A stretch of 21,881 bases of DNA from Clostridia bacterium (GTDB lineage Bacteria > Bacillota_A > Clostridia > Lachnospirales > Cellulosilyticaceae): assembly GCA_029239935.1 (NCBI GenBank), contig JARBTY010000030.1:1-21881 (forward strand). Reading direction: 5' to 3'. This document shows, piece by piece, positions 15,208 through 21,881 of the stretch. Under the pieces are notes generated by a model, which had not been told where the DNA came from, did no database searches, and worked only from the letters and a program-made list of their open reading frames with translations. The first letter of the stretch is position 1; each line of letters starts with the position of its first letter. A program made the position numbers and the translations under genes.

Positions 15208-15233
15208 CTGTAGAATACAGCTGTAAATGACAG
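15208..15233 (+). promoter_or_regulatory. -10 element embedded in a tandem CTGTA...ACAG motif
   Basis: The -10 TAGAAT (15211-15216) lies inside a perfect inverted repeat CTGTA-GAA-TACAG (15208-15220). Immediately after it comes a second 13-base copy of the pattern CTGTAnnnnACAG (15221-15233). It may be a repressor site covering the transcription start, or a chance pairing. Confidence 0.45.
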
Positions 15234-15273
15234 AAAATAAAGTCAAAGTTAATCGTACAGGGGGATATAGGCA

Positions 15274-16368
15274 ATGAACTTTAAAAAGATTTTTTTAGTA
15301 GGTCTTATAGCGGCTTTAACTGTTACAGGGTGTGCATCAAGTGATACAAAAAAGGAGATTGATCTTAATGCTGTATCTTTAGAAGATATGGTTAAAAAAG
15401 CTAAGGAAGAAGGCGAGGTTAATTCGGTAGGCATGCCAGATTCATGGGCCAACTGGATACAGACATGGGAAGAAATAACGGCGGAATACGGTATTAAGCA
15501 TACGGATGTAGATATGAGTTCAGCAGAAGAATTGGCTGTATTTGAAGCTGAAAAAGATAGTGCAACAAAAGATATTGGAGATGTAGGACAGTCTTTTGGT
15601 CCTTTAGCAGAAGAAAAAGGACTAACCCTCCCTTATAAAACCACAAACTGGGACAAAATACCAGATTGGGCCAAAGATGACGATGGGGATTGGATCATAG
15701 GGTATTATGGCACGATGGCGATTATAACAAATAAGCAGTTGGTACAAGAAGCACCCAAATCATTTGCGGATTTATTAGAAGGTGATTATAAAATCGCAGT
15801 GGGAGATGTGACTAAAGCCACTCAAGCGCAAAGTGCTGTTCTGGCAGCAGCCATTGCTATGGGCGGAGATGAAACCAATATTAAGCCGGGGATTGATTTT
15901 TATAAAAAGCTGGCAGAGGCAGGCAGACTGGACAAAGGAGAACTCTCTCTGACACGACTTGAAAAAGGAGAAATAGAAGTGGCTCTTTTATGGGATTTTA
16001 ATGCCCTTGGTTATAAAGCTCAGTTTGAAGCCAACAACAGCAATGCACAGTATGAAGTACATATTCCAGTAGATGGTTCTGTTCAATCAGGTTATGCAAC
16101 GGTGATTAATGCGTATGCACCTCATCCTCATGCAGCTGCCTTAACAAGAGAATATATCTTAAGTGATAAAGGGCAGATTAATTTAGCCAGAGGGTTTGCA
16201 AAACCTATACGTAGCGATGTTGTCCTTCCAGAAGATGTAAAAAGCAAAATGATACCCGATGAAGAATACGTAAAAGCTGTTCCTATTAAAGATTTCAAGG
16301 CTTGGGAAAATACAGTTAAAGAACTTGGGGCACTTTGGCAGGAAGAAGTTATGGCCGGTGCAAAATAG
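15274..16368 (+). CDS. ABC importer substrate-binding lipoprotein (Pho-regulated)
   Basis: Extracytoplasmic solute-binding lipoprotein of 364 residues. The signal peptide ends in lipobox V-T-G-C with the lipidated cysteine at residue 20. The mature part resembles the periplasmic-binding families of polyamine, ferric-iron and 2-aminoethylphosphonate importers: a GYYGTMAIITNK strand near 145-156, 'SFADLLEGDYKIAVGDVTKATQ' near 164-185, and 'ALLWDFNALGYKAQ' near 237-250. It delivers substrate to the two permeases encoded downstream. An AGGGGGAT site lies about seven bases before the ATG. It is first in an operon controlled by a PhoP box, so an organophosphorus ligand, or a phosphate ester or diester, is the best guess. 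The binding-protein call is strong; the ligand is inferred. Confidence 0.88.
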   Translation: MNFKKIFLVGLIAALTVTGCASSDTKKEIDLNAVSLEDMVKKAKEEGEVNSVGMPDSWANWIQTWEEITAEYGIKHTDVDMSSAEELAVFEAEKDSATKDIGDVGQSFGPLAEEKGLTLPYKTTNWDKIPDWAKDDDGDWIIGYYGTMAIITNKQLVQEAPKSFADLLEGDYKIAVGDVTKATQAQSAVLAAAIAMGGDETNIKPGIDFYKKLAEAGRLDKGELSLTRLEKGEIEVALLWDFNALGYKAQFEANNSNAQYEVHIPVDGSVQSGYATVINAYAPHPHAAALTREYILSDKGQINLARGFAKPIRSDVVLPEDVKSKMIPDEEYVKAVPIKDFKAWENTVKELGALWQEEVMAGAK

Positions 16369-16374
16369 TATAGA

Positions 16375-16405
16375 ACGACTCACCTGTTAAAGGTGGGTTG
16401 TTTTA
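16375..16405 (+). terminator. Intra-operon terminator after the binding-protein gene
   Basis: An 11-bp stem pairs ACGACTCACCT (16375-16385) with AGGTGGGTTGT (16391-16401), with two G-U pairs and a five-base loop, followed by TTTAT. It would let only part of the transcripts continue into the hydrolase, permease and ATPase genes. No other convincing promoter is seen in the 60 bases up to the next start. Confidence 0.78.
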
Positions 16406-16464
16406 TACATTGTACTTTAAATCAGCTTTTGGCGTGAAGAAGAACTAGGAAGAGGGCGGAAAAA

Positions 16465-17292
16465 ATGACTAAAACAATCATGGTTTTATTAGATGGATGT
16501 ACTTATCAAGAGGCTAGTGAGAGCATGGGGTATCTAGAACATTTGTGTGAAGTAAAATGGGGCGCTAAATATAAAATAAAAAGTGAGCTGCCAGCTATGT
16601 CAAGGCCGCTCTACGAAACCCTTATGACAGGACTTGCAGTTTCAAAACATGGGATTTTTAATAATTTGATATGCAGGGAATCTGCTTATGAAAATATTTT
16701 TTCTATGTGTAGGGAAGCGGGATTGGTGACAGGGGCCGCAGCTTATTTTTGGATAAGTGAACTGTACAATAAAGCCCCTTTTGACTATGTGGAGGATAGA
16801 ATAGCGCTAGAAAGAAATGAAGGCATTACTCATGGGATTTATTATTATGAAGATAGTTATCCAGATTCCCATGTTTTTAGCGACGGAGAGTTTATACGCC
16901 GCACCTATCATCCAGATTTTTTACTTATCCATTCGATGAATATTGATTATGAGGGGCATTTAAATGGAAGTAGCAGTAAGGCTTACACCAAGGCAGTGAT
17001 CAAAGCAGATGTGCTGCTCTCAAGTTTTGTAAGCTTGTGGATGAGTGAAGGATATGACATTGTTATAACAGCTGATCACGGCATGACTAAGGAGGGTTTT
17101 CATTGCGGCAACACAGAGCCAGGCAGGACAGTTCCGCTCTACATTTTGAGTCAGAGGATAAAAGGCGGGGTATTTACTGATAAGGAAATCTCTCAATTGG
17201 CTATAGCACCTCTATTGTGTTATCTGTTAGGCATTAAGCCTGCCGCAGAGGGTATGGATTTGACGGAGGCGGGGGTGGCATTTAAATGTTAA
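16465..17292 (+). CDS. Alkaline-phosphatase-superfamily phosphodiesterase/phosphonate hydrolase, cytoplasmic
   Basis: A 275-residue metal hydrolase of the alkaline phosphatase superfamily, resembling the nucleotide pyrophosphatase/phosphodiesterase and phosphonoacetate hydrolase branch. The two-metal site can be read off: D10 (LLDG), nucleophile S46 in AMSRP, D161 and H165 (NIDYEGH), D204 and H205 (TADHGM), and H213 (FHCGN). All expected ligands are there, so it should be catalytic. The nucleophile is serine, whereas threonine is usual in this branch. There is no signal peptide, so it acts inside the cell on something already imported. It sits between the binding-protein and permease genes and overlaps the first permease gene by seven bases. 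It is short for the superfamily (usually 300-450 residues), with no large cap domain. Substrate unknown. Confidence 0.82.
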   Translation: MTKTIMVLLDGCTYQEASESMGYLEHLCEVKWGAKYKIKSELPAMSRPLYETLMTGLAVSKHGIFNNLICRESAYENIFSMCREAGLVTGAAAYFWISELYNKAPFDYVEDRIALERNEGITHGIYYYEDSYPDSHVFSDGEFIRRTYHPDFLLIHSMNIDYEGHLNGSSSKAYTKAVIKADVLLSSFVSLWMSEGYDIVITADHGMTKEGFHCGNTEPGRTVPLYILSQRIKGGVFTDKEISQLAIAPLLCYLLGIKPAAEGMDLTEAGVAFKC

Positions 17293-18131
17293 AAGATAAG
17301 AAAAGATTCCTAGTGCTTTTGCCGGTACTGCCTTTTGTAATGATTGTACTTATCTATCTCATCATACCCATTATCCATTTGATTATAAAAAGCTTTTTGA
17401 AAGAAGATGGAATAGGTTTTACTTTTAAGCATTATCTGACTATTTTTTCAAAAGATTATTATCTTCAAGCTATCTCCAACAGCTTATGGATTTCTGTTAT
17501 ATCTGCGGTAATCGGTATCCTTATTGCACTCTTTGCCGCCAATGCCGCCAATCACCTGACAGCAAACTCTAAAAACAGGTTTTTGGCTATGCTGAATATG
17601 ACCTCCAACTTTTCGGGGGTTCCATTGGCTTTTGCGTATATTATTCTTTTAGGTCATACAGGGATACTTGTGATATTAGGCAAACGATTGGGTATAGAAA
17701 GCTTAGGCAATTTTAATATTTATACCACTATAGGACTTATTATCACCTATATTTATTTTCAAATCCCCCTAGCCACGTTGCTTCTTATACCTACCTTTGA
17801 AGGCTTAAGAAAAGAATGGCGGGAAGCAGCTATGCTGCTTAAGGCCAATGGCTTTCAGTACTGGATGTATGTAGGGATTCCTATCGTATTGCCTTCAGTT
17901 TTTAGTACACTCAGTGTGCTTTTTGCCAATGCACTGGCGGCTTATGCTACAGCCTATGCACTGCTTGCAAGTAATTTTTCACTGCTGCCTATTAGGATAT
18001 CAGAAATGTTTGTAGGCGATGTCTATCAAAGGCCAGAACTGGGCTCAGCACTTTCAGTAGTGATGATGATTTTAATGGTGGGTGCAGTGCAGCTAAACAC
18101 TTATTTACTCAAAAAAGTAAAAGGACGGTAA
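17286..18131 (+). CDS. ABC importer permease, first subunit
   Basis: Inner-membrane permease of 281 residues with about six membrane segments (roughly 8-33, 64-88, 108-131, 147-169, 204-226, 246-272). The EAA cytoplasmic loop that contacts the ATPase is at about 180-200 (EAAMLLKANGF...GIPIVLP). It belongs to the binding-protein-dependent family of polyamine, ferric-iron and aminoethylphosphonate importers. The ATG overlaps the end of the hydrolase gene (ATGTTAA), so translation is coupled. A G-rich stretch inside the hydrolase gene serves as ribosome binding site. It pairs with the second permease, which starts four bases after this stop. Confidence 0.9.
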   Translation: MLKDKKRFLVLLPVLPFVMIVLIYLIIPIIHLIIKSFLKEDGIGFTFKHYLTIFSKDYYLQAISNSLWISVISAVIGILIALFAANAANHLTANSKNRFLAMLNMTSNFSGVPLAFAYIILLGHTGILVILGKRLGIESLGNFNIYTTIGLIITYIYFQIPLATLLLIPTFEGLRKEWREAAMLLKANGFQYWMYVGIPIVLPSVFSTLSVLFANALAAYATAYALLASNFSLLPIRISEMFVGDVYQRPELGSALSVVMMILMVGAVQLNTYLLKKVKGR

Positions 18132-18135
18132 AGAC

Positions 18136-18918
18136 ATGAAGAAGTTCAATTTTGCCCAAATCATTACAGGGATTGTCTATCTTTACTTGCTGATCCCACT
18201 TGTTTTAACCTTTTCCTATTCATTGGCTTCAGAGTGGATAGATATTTTGCCTACGGGGCTCACGTTCAAGTATTATATGAGAATTTTGCCAAGACAAGAC
18301 TTTTATAGTGCGATCAGCAGAACGCTTATACTGTGTGTAGTGGCTGTTGTATTATCTGGGGCAGTCATGTTATTTACCATGTATGTAGTGATTGTGCATT
18401 ATCCTAAACTGGATAGGTATGTTCAAATAGTCTGCATGGTTCCTTACGCCTTGCAAGGGATTATTATTGCAATCAGTATCTTGACACTTTACTCTGGTTC
18501 AAAAGGGATACTGGGTAATAGGATGATGATGTTAATTGGAACCTATTGTATCATTATTTTACCGTATATGTATCAAGGCATTAGAAATTCCTTAAGGACA
18601 GTCAATGCCAAACAGCTTATAGAAGCAGCACAGATTTTAGGAACGACTAAGCTGTATGCATTTTTGAGAGTGGTGGTACCCAATATTTTGTCAGGGGTTA
18701 TTATTTCTTCAATGTTGTCTATGGGGATCATTTTTGGAGATTTTGTAGTAGTTAACATTATTGCAGGGAGCTCTTATCAGACCGTCTCTATGTTTTTGTA
18801 TAAGATGATTGCACAATCAGGACAAACAGCCAGCGTGATTATTGTTGTGATGTTTATTGTGACGTTAGTTTTGTCACTGATTACTTTTAAGTTGAGAAAT
18901 AAAAATCATTCATCCTAA
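18136..18918 (+). CDS. ABC importer permease, second subunit
   Basis: Inner-membrane permease of 260 residues with about six hydrophobic segments. It has an EAA loop at about 163-183 (EAAQILGTTKLYAFLRVVVP) and a conserved C-terminal 'GSSYQTVSMFLYKMIAQSG' stretch typical of the second permease of this importer class. It would form a heterodimeric channel with the preceding gene product. Its ribosome binding site (AAAGGA) lies at the end of the preceding gene. The gene is followed by the ATPase gene after a 12-base gap, with AAAAGGAG in between. Confidence 0.9.
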   Translation: MKKFNFAQIITGIVYLYLLIPLVLTFSYSLASEWIDILPTGLTFKYYMRILPRQDFYSAISRTLILCVVAVVLSGAVMLFTMYVVIVHYPKLDRYVQIVCMVPYALQGIIIAISILTLYSGSKGILGNRMMMLIGTYCIIILPYMYQGIRNSLRTVNAKQLIEAAQILGTTKLYAFLRVVVPNILSGVIISSMLSMGIIFGDFVVVNIIAGSSYQTVSMFLYKMIAQSGQTASVIIVVMFIVTLVLSLITFKLRNKNHSS

Positions 18919-18930
18919 AAAGGAGAAGTT

Positions 18931-19947
18931 ATGGCTTATATTAGATTTGATAACATTCATAAATCATTTGAAGACAATCATGTTTTGAAAAATGTTGAGT
19001 TAACTATAGAAAAGGGCAAATTTGTAACACTGCTCGGTCCATCAGGCTGTGGCAAGAGTACACTACTCAGGTGCTTGGCAGGACTTGAAACAGTGGATAG
19101 CGGAACTATTTTATTAAATGATGAGGACATTACATACAAATCTGCACAAAATCGTGAGATTGGCATGGTCTTTCAGCATTACAGTCTTTTTCCTAACATG
19201 ACAGCAGAGCAGAATATAGCTTTTGGATTAAAGATAAAAAAAATGCCCCAGGAGCTTATTAAACAAAAAACAAAAGCAATCGTGGAATTAGTCCATTTGA
19301 CAGGCAAAGAAAAGCATTACCCGGCGCAGCTTTCCGGTGGGCAGCAGCAGAGGGTGGCTTTAGCCAGAGCTATTGTAACAGAACCAAAAGTTTTATTGTT
19401 GGATGAGCCCCTTAGTGCCATTGACGCACAGCTTAGAAGGCTGCTCCAGATAGAGATTAGAAAAATACAAAAAGAGTTTAACATTACCACGCTATTTGTG
19501 ACCCATGATCAGGATGAAGCGATGATTATGTCTGATGAAATTCATTTGTTTAATGAGGGGCAGATTGAACAATCAGGGACACCGGTACAACTGTATACAC
19601 AGCCCAAAACAAAATTTGCTGCCAGCTTTATGGGGCATTACAATGTGATAGATACAGAAAAGTTTGACCAGACAAGAGGACTTTCCTTTAAAAGTGAAAC
19701 AATAGCTATAAGGCCGGAGGTTATACATGTTTCAGAAGAACAGCCACCTCAAAATGAGGGCTATATACAGAGAGAAGGGACAATTGAAGATTTAGTTCCT
19801 AGAAGCAATATCTTGCGTTATCATATCAGTATCAATGAAGCCATTACACTCAAAGCAGATGTACTCTTTAGAACTCATGCCTTATTTGACATCGGACAAA
19901 AGGTATGGTTAAGTATAGAGAAAAGAAACTGTATCGAATTAACATAA
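18931..19947 (+). CDS. ABC importer ATPase subunit
   Basis: Cytoplasmic ATPase of 338 residues that powers the importer. Walker A GPSGCGKST (36-44), Q-loop FQHYSLFPN (81-89), signature LSGGQQQR (134-141), Walker B LLLDEP (155-160) and the switch histidine in VTHDQDE are all intact. After about residue 235 it has a TOBE-like regulatory region (IAIRPEVIHV, then a beta-rich tail), as in PotA and FbpC-type subunits. Length is normal. It is the last gene of the Pho-controlled operon and is followed three bases later by a terminator. The sequence places it in the polyamine/iron/aminoethylphosphonate subgroup but does not settle the substrate. Confidence 0.92.
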   Translation: MAYIRFDNIHKSFEDNHVLKNVELTIEKGKFVTLLGPSGCGKSTLLRCLAGLETVDSGTILLNDEDITYKSAQNREIGMVFQHYSLFPNMTAEQNIAFGLKIKKMPQELIKQKTKAIVELVHLTGKEKHYPAQLSGGQQQRVALARAIVTEPKVLLLDEPLSAIDAQLRRLLQIEIRKIQKEFNITTLFVTHDQDEAMIMSDEIHLFNEGQIEQSGTPVQLYTQPKTKFAASFMGHYNVIDTEKFDQTRGLSFKSETIAIRPEVIHVSEEQPPQNEGYIQREGTIEDLVPRSNILRYHISINEAITLKADVLFRTHALFDIGQKVWLSIEKRNCIELT

Positions 19948-19949
19948 TG

Positions 19950-19980
19950 AAATGGAGTCCTTTATGGCTCCATTTGTTTT
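19950..19980 (+). terminator. Rho-independent terminator of the Pho-regulated operon
   Basis: A 10-bp stem pairs AAATGGAGTC (19950-19959) with GGCTCCATTT (19966-19975), with one G-U pair and a six-base loop, followed by GTTTT. It closes the transporter/hydrolase operon and separates it from the chemotaxis gene. Confidence 0.85.
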
Positions 19981-20002
19981 ATATGAAAATATTTAAAACT
20001 AT

Positions 20003-20033
20003 TTGAAAAAATGCAGCAATAGGTGTACGATAT
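20003..20033 (+). promoter_or_regulatory. Putative promoter of the chemotaxis receptor, possibly sigma-D type
   Basis: Two readings are possible. As sigma-A: TTGAAA (20003-20008), 17 bases, TACGAT (20026-20031). As sigma-D/sigma-28: an A-rich -35 (AAAA, 20007-20010), 15 bases, then TACGATAT (20026-20033), which matches six of eight bases of GCCGATAT. The second is attractive for a motility gene, but the -35 is imperfect. Confidence 0.4.
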
Positions 20034-20079
20034 AAAGACTATAAAATTTACAAATCATAAAAGATAAGGAGAAAAGAGG

Positions 20080-21881
20080 ATGAAAGGGATTAAACAACTT
20101 TCGGTTTTAGTGCTCATGATTTTAGTCATAACATTTTTTGCAGTCCAAGCAGCAGTGAGTTTATATCTGTTTAATCAAAACAACTATAAGGAAATACAAA
20201 ACTCATTGAGTTTGAGAGCAGAAAAAGAAGCTTTATATGTCAATTCAGAACTTATTAAAATGGAAGAGGCATCGATAGGTTTTGCAGCGGCGACAGCTTC
20301 GGTACCTGATTACAATCAAGATATATTGTTTGAAATGCTTGAGAAATATATCAATAAAGAAGAGCTGATCGTAGGGGCAGGTTTTTGGCTGGAGCCTTTT
20401 GAATATGATAAGAGCCAAAAATATTTTGGACCTTATATGTACAAAGAGGGACAAGACGTAGTATTGACATGGGATTACTCCAATGAAAAAGAGGATTATT
20501 TTCAGTATGCTTGGTATACTGATGGAGTGGAGACAGATAAAAACGCTGTTTGGAGTGAACCTTATGCCGATGCAGTGACAGGGGTGCCTATGATTACAAC
20601 AACAGCACCTATTCACAAGGGTGGAAAGGTCAGAGGTGTAGTAACTTTTGATGTGGGTCTTGAACAACTGCAACGTTACATATCTGAGATAAAAGTTGGC
20701 GAACAAGGGTATGCGCTGCTTGTGACACAGGAAGGTTACTATTTAGGTCACAGAGATGAAGATAAAAACTTGAAAATCAAGATGAATGAGGATGAAAATA
20801 CCCAATTAGCTGAAATCGGGAAACGTCTCATAGAGGGAGAAAAAAGTATATCTGCCCTTTCAATAATAGAGGGAGAAAAGCACTTCGTCATTTCGAAACC
20901 TGTAGGTGACTCAGGACTTACACTGATTATCATGCTGCCTACAAAAGAGGCTTATGCATCTGCAAACAGTGTGATGGTTATACTTATTATCATATTAGTG
21001 ATCAGTTTAGTTGTTTTTTCAGTTTTGTTAGAAAGATTGGTTGCAAGATATATTGTGACTCCTGTAAATCATATCAAACAAAGTATCAGCATCATGGCAA
21101 AGGGAGATTTTTCATCACCAATAGATACAAATAAAATGAATCATATTAGGGAGTTCAGTGAAATACAGGGGCACCTCGGCCAGATGCGGGATGCTGTAAG
21201 CAGTATTGTCAAAAATAGTACAGATGCAGCCCATCAAGTAGCAGCATCATCAGAACAATTAAAAACAATCAGCAGAGAGTCGGTAACAGCTGCGGATGAA
21301 ATAGCCAGAACAATAGAAGAAATCTCAGCAGGAGCAAATAGCCAGGCTACGGAGACGAGTCAGGGTACAAAACATATGGGCAGTCTAGGGCAGTTAATTG
21401 CAGAAAATGATAAATCTATGGAAAAACTTAATGATGCTGCTGATGAAGCCGGCCGGTTAAAAGATGAAGGGGTAAAAGACTTAGATGATTTAGAGGATAA
21501 AGCAAAAGAGAATGCCAAAGCAGCTGAAGAGGTAAGAGATATTATTGCTGCAACCAATCAAAGTGCAGACAAGATTGAAAAGGCCAGTCAAATGATTAAA
21601 AATATTGCTAAGCAAACAGATCTTTTGGCGCTTAATGCAGCTATTGAAGCAGCCAGAGCTGGGGAGTCCGGTAGGGGATTTGGAGTGGTAGCAGAAGAAA
21701 TAAAAAAACTTGCAGAGCAATCTAATGACTTTACCGATGAAATCGCCTCAGTTGTGAAAGAACTCTCGACTCAAACCATAAGAGCAGTACAAACCATAGA
21801 GCAGGTGGTAGTTATTGCCAAGGCCCAGACTGAAAGAGTTAATCATACCCATATTAAATTTCAAGGCATTAGTACAGCCAT
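20080..21881 (+). CDS. Methyl-accepting chemotaxis protein, 3' end outside the window
   Basis: Transmembrane chemoreceptor; 600 codons are open to the window edge without a stop. TM1 is at about 8-30. An extracellular sensor follows (about 35-290), of dCACHE type by its strand pattern ([15 protein letters not shown]...[17 protein letters not shown]..., [19 protein letters not shown]). TM2 is at about 297-318, then a HAMP linker ([19 protein letters not shown]). The cytoplasmic signalling domain includes the conserved hairpin tip '[16 protein letters not shown]' and [11 protein letters not shown] (about 514-541), which binds CheA and CheW. AAGGAG lies eight bases before the ATG. The return half of the coiled coil is missing only because the window ends. 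The ligand is unknown; the WY...PY.D pattern hints at a small molecule such as an amino acid. Confidence 0.93.
   Translation, partial: MKGIKQLSVLVLMILVITFFAVQAAVSLYLFNQNNYKEIQNSLSLRAEKEALYVNSELIKMEEASIGFAAATASVPDYNQDILFEMLEKYINKEELIVGAGFWLEPFEYDKSQKYFGPYMYKEGQDVVLTWDYSNEKEDYFQYAWYTDGVETDKNAVWSEPYADAVTGVPMITTTAPIHKGGKVRGVVTFDVGLEQLQRYISEIKVGEQGYALLVTQEGYYLGHRDEDKNLKIKMNEDENTQLAEIGKRLIEGEKSISALSIIEGEKHFVISKPVGDSGLTLIIMLPTKEAYASANSVMVILIIILVISLVVFSVLLERLVARYIVTPVNHIKQSISIMAKGDFSSPIDTNKMNHIREFSEIQGHLGQMRDAVSSIVKNSTDAAHQVAASSEQLKTISRESVTAADEIARTIEEISAGANSQATETSQGTKHMGSLGQLIAENDKSMEKLNDAADEAGRLKDEGVKDLDDLEDKAKENAKAAEEVRDIIAATNQSADKIEKASQMIKNIAKQTDLLALNAAIEAARAGESGRGFGVVAEEIKKLAEQSNDFTDEIASVVKELSTQTIRAVQTIEQVVVIAKAQTERVNHTHIKFQGISTA

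Noticed and set aside
15274..19947. Naming the operon as the known 2-aminoethylphosphonate transporter (phnSTUV)
   Set aside because: The family resemblance is shared with polyamine and iron importers, and no aminoethylphosphonate-degrading enzyme is encoded, so the names are not justified from sequence alone.
20245..20706. Minus-strand open frame of 153 codons, rich in Cys, His and Phe
   Set aside because: It lies wholly antisense to the sensor domain of the chemotaxis receptor, whose frame is continuous and matches a known family. Composition is that of a shadow frame.
1..21881. CRISPR arrays, insertion sequences, prophage or toxin-antitoxin modules
   Set aside because: I saw no repeat-spacer pattern, transposase or integrase motif, terminal inverted repeats or small toxin-like gene pair.

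Overview
The window looks like chromosomal DNA of a low-GC Firmicute, most likely a motile anaerobic Clostridia member (Lachnospirales-like). The signs are AT-rich codon use, strong AGGAGG-type ribosome binding sites, short U-tailed hairpin terminators, a SAM-I (S-box) riboswitch, an ECF-type importer, a Firmicute-style PhoP box and a methyl-accepting chemotaxis protein. There are no tRNA or rRNA genes, CRISPR arrays, transposases or phage genes. The genus is an inference only.

Layout. (1) 1-122, minus strand: 5' end of a lipoprotein gene, cut by the window edge. (2) 248-1063: UlaG-like metallo-beta-lactamase-fold hydrolase. (3) 1076-4538: promoter, SAM-I riboswitch with terminator and antiterminator, then an ECF importer: UPF0397-family S component, double ATPase and T component. 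(4) 4539-4598: long bidirectional terminator facing the minus-strand prfC gene (release factor 3, 4601-6205). (5) 6411-6896: UPF0303/haem-degrading-domain protein. (6) 6989-10415: a two-gene unit of a DUF342/FapA-type protein and a three-GAF protein. (7) 10547-12157: secreted GHL10-type glycosidase-like protein with two SH3b repeats. (8) 12344-15079: MocR-type regulator and a paralogous PLP aminotransferase. (9) 15152-19947: an operon behind a strong PhoP-box array, encoding a lipoprotein binding protein, a cytoplasmic alkaline-phosphatase-superfamily hydrolase, two permeases and an ATPase. (10) 20080 to the end: a chemotaxis receptor, cut by the window edge.

How the genes work together. The ECF genes form one uptake system. 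The riboswitch implies that it is shut off when S-adenosylmethionine is plentiful, so methionine or a related sulfur compound is the best substrate guess, despite the 'riboflavin' label often attached to UPF0397 proteins. The Pho-box operon looks like an import-and-cleave module for an organophosphorus compound. Phosphate starvation would switch it on, the ABC importer would bring the compound in, and the signal-peptide-less hydrolase would release phosphate or a phosphorylated product in the cytoplasm. Both transporter operons carry a terminator hairpin immediately after the substrate-binding gene, probably so that this component is made in excess. The MocR regulator and the downstream aminotransferase are close paralogues and probably share a ligand or substrate. 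The unit I consider most likely to be undescribed is the Pho-regulated transporter/hydrolase operon. The DUF342 plus triple-GAF pair is second.
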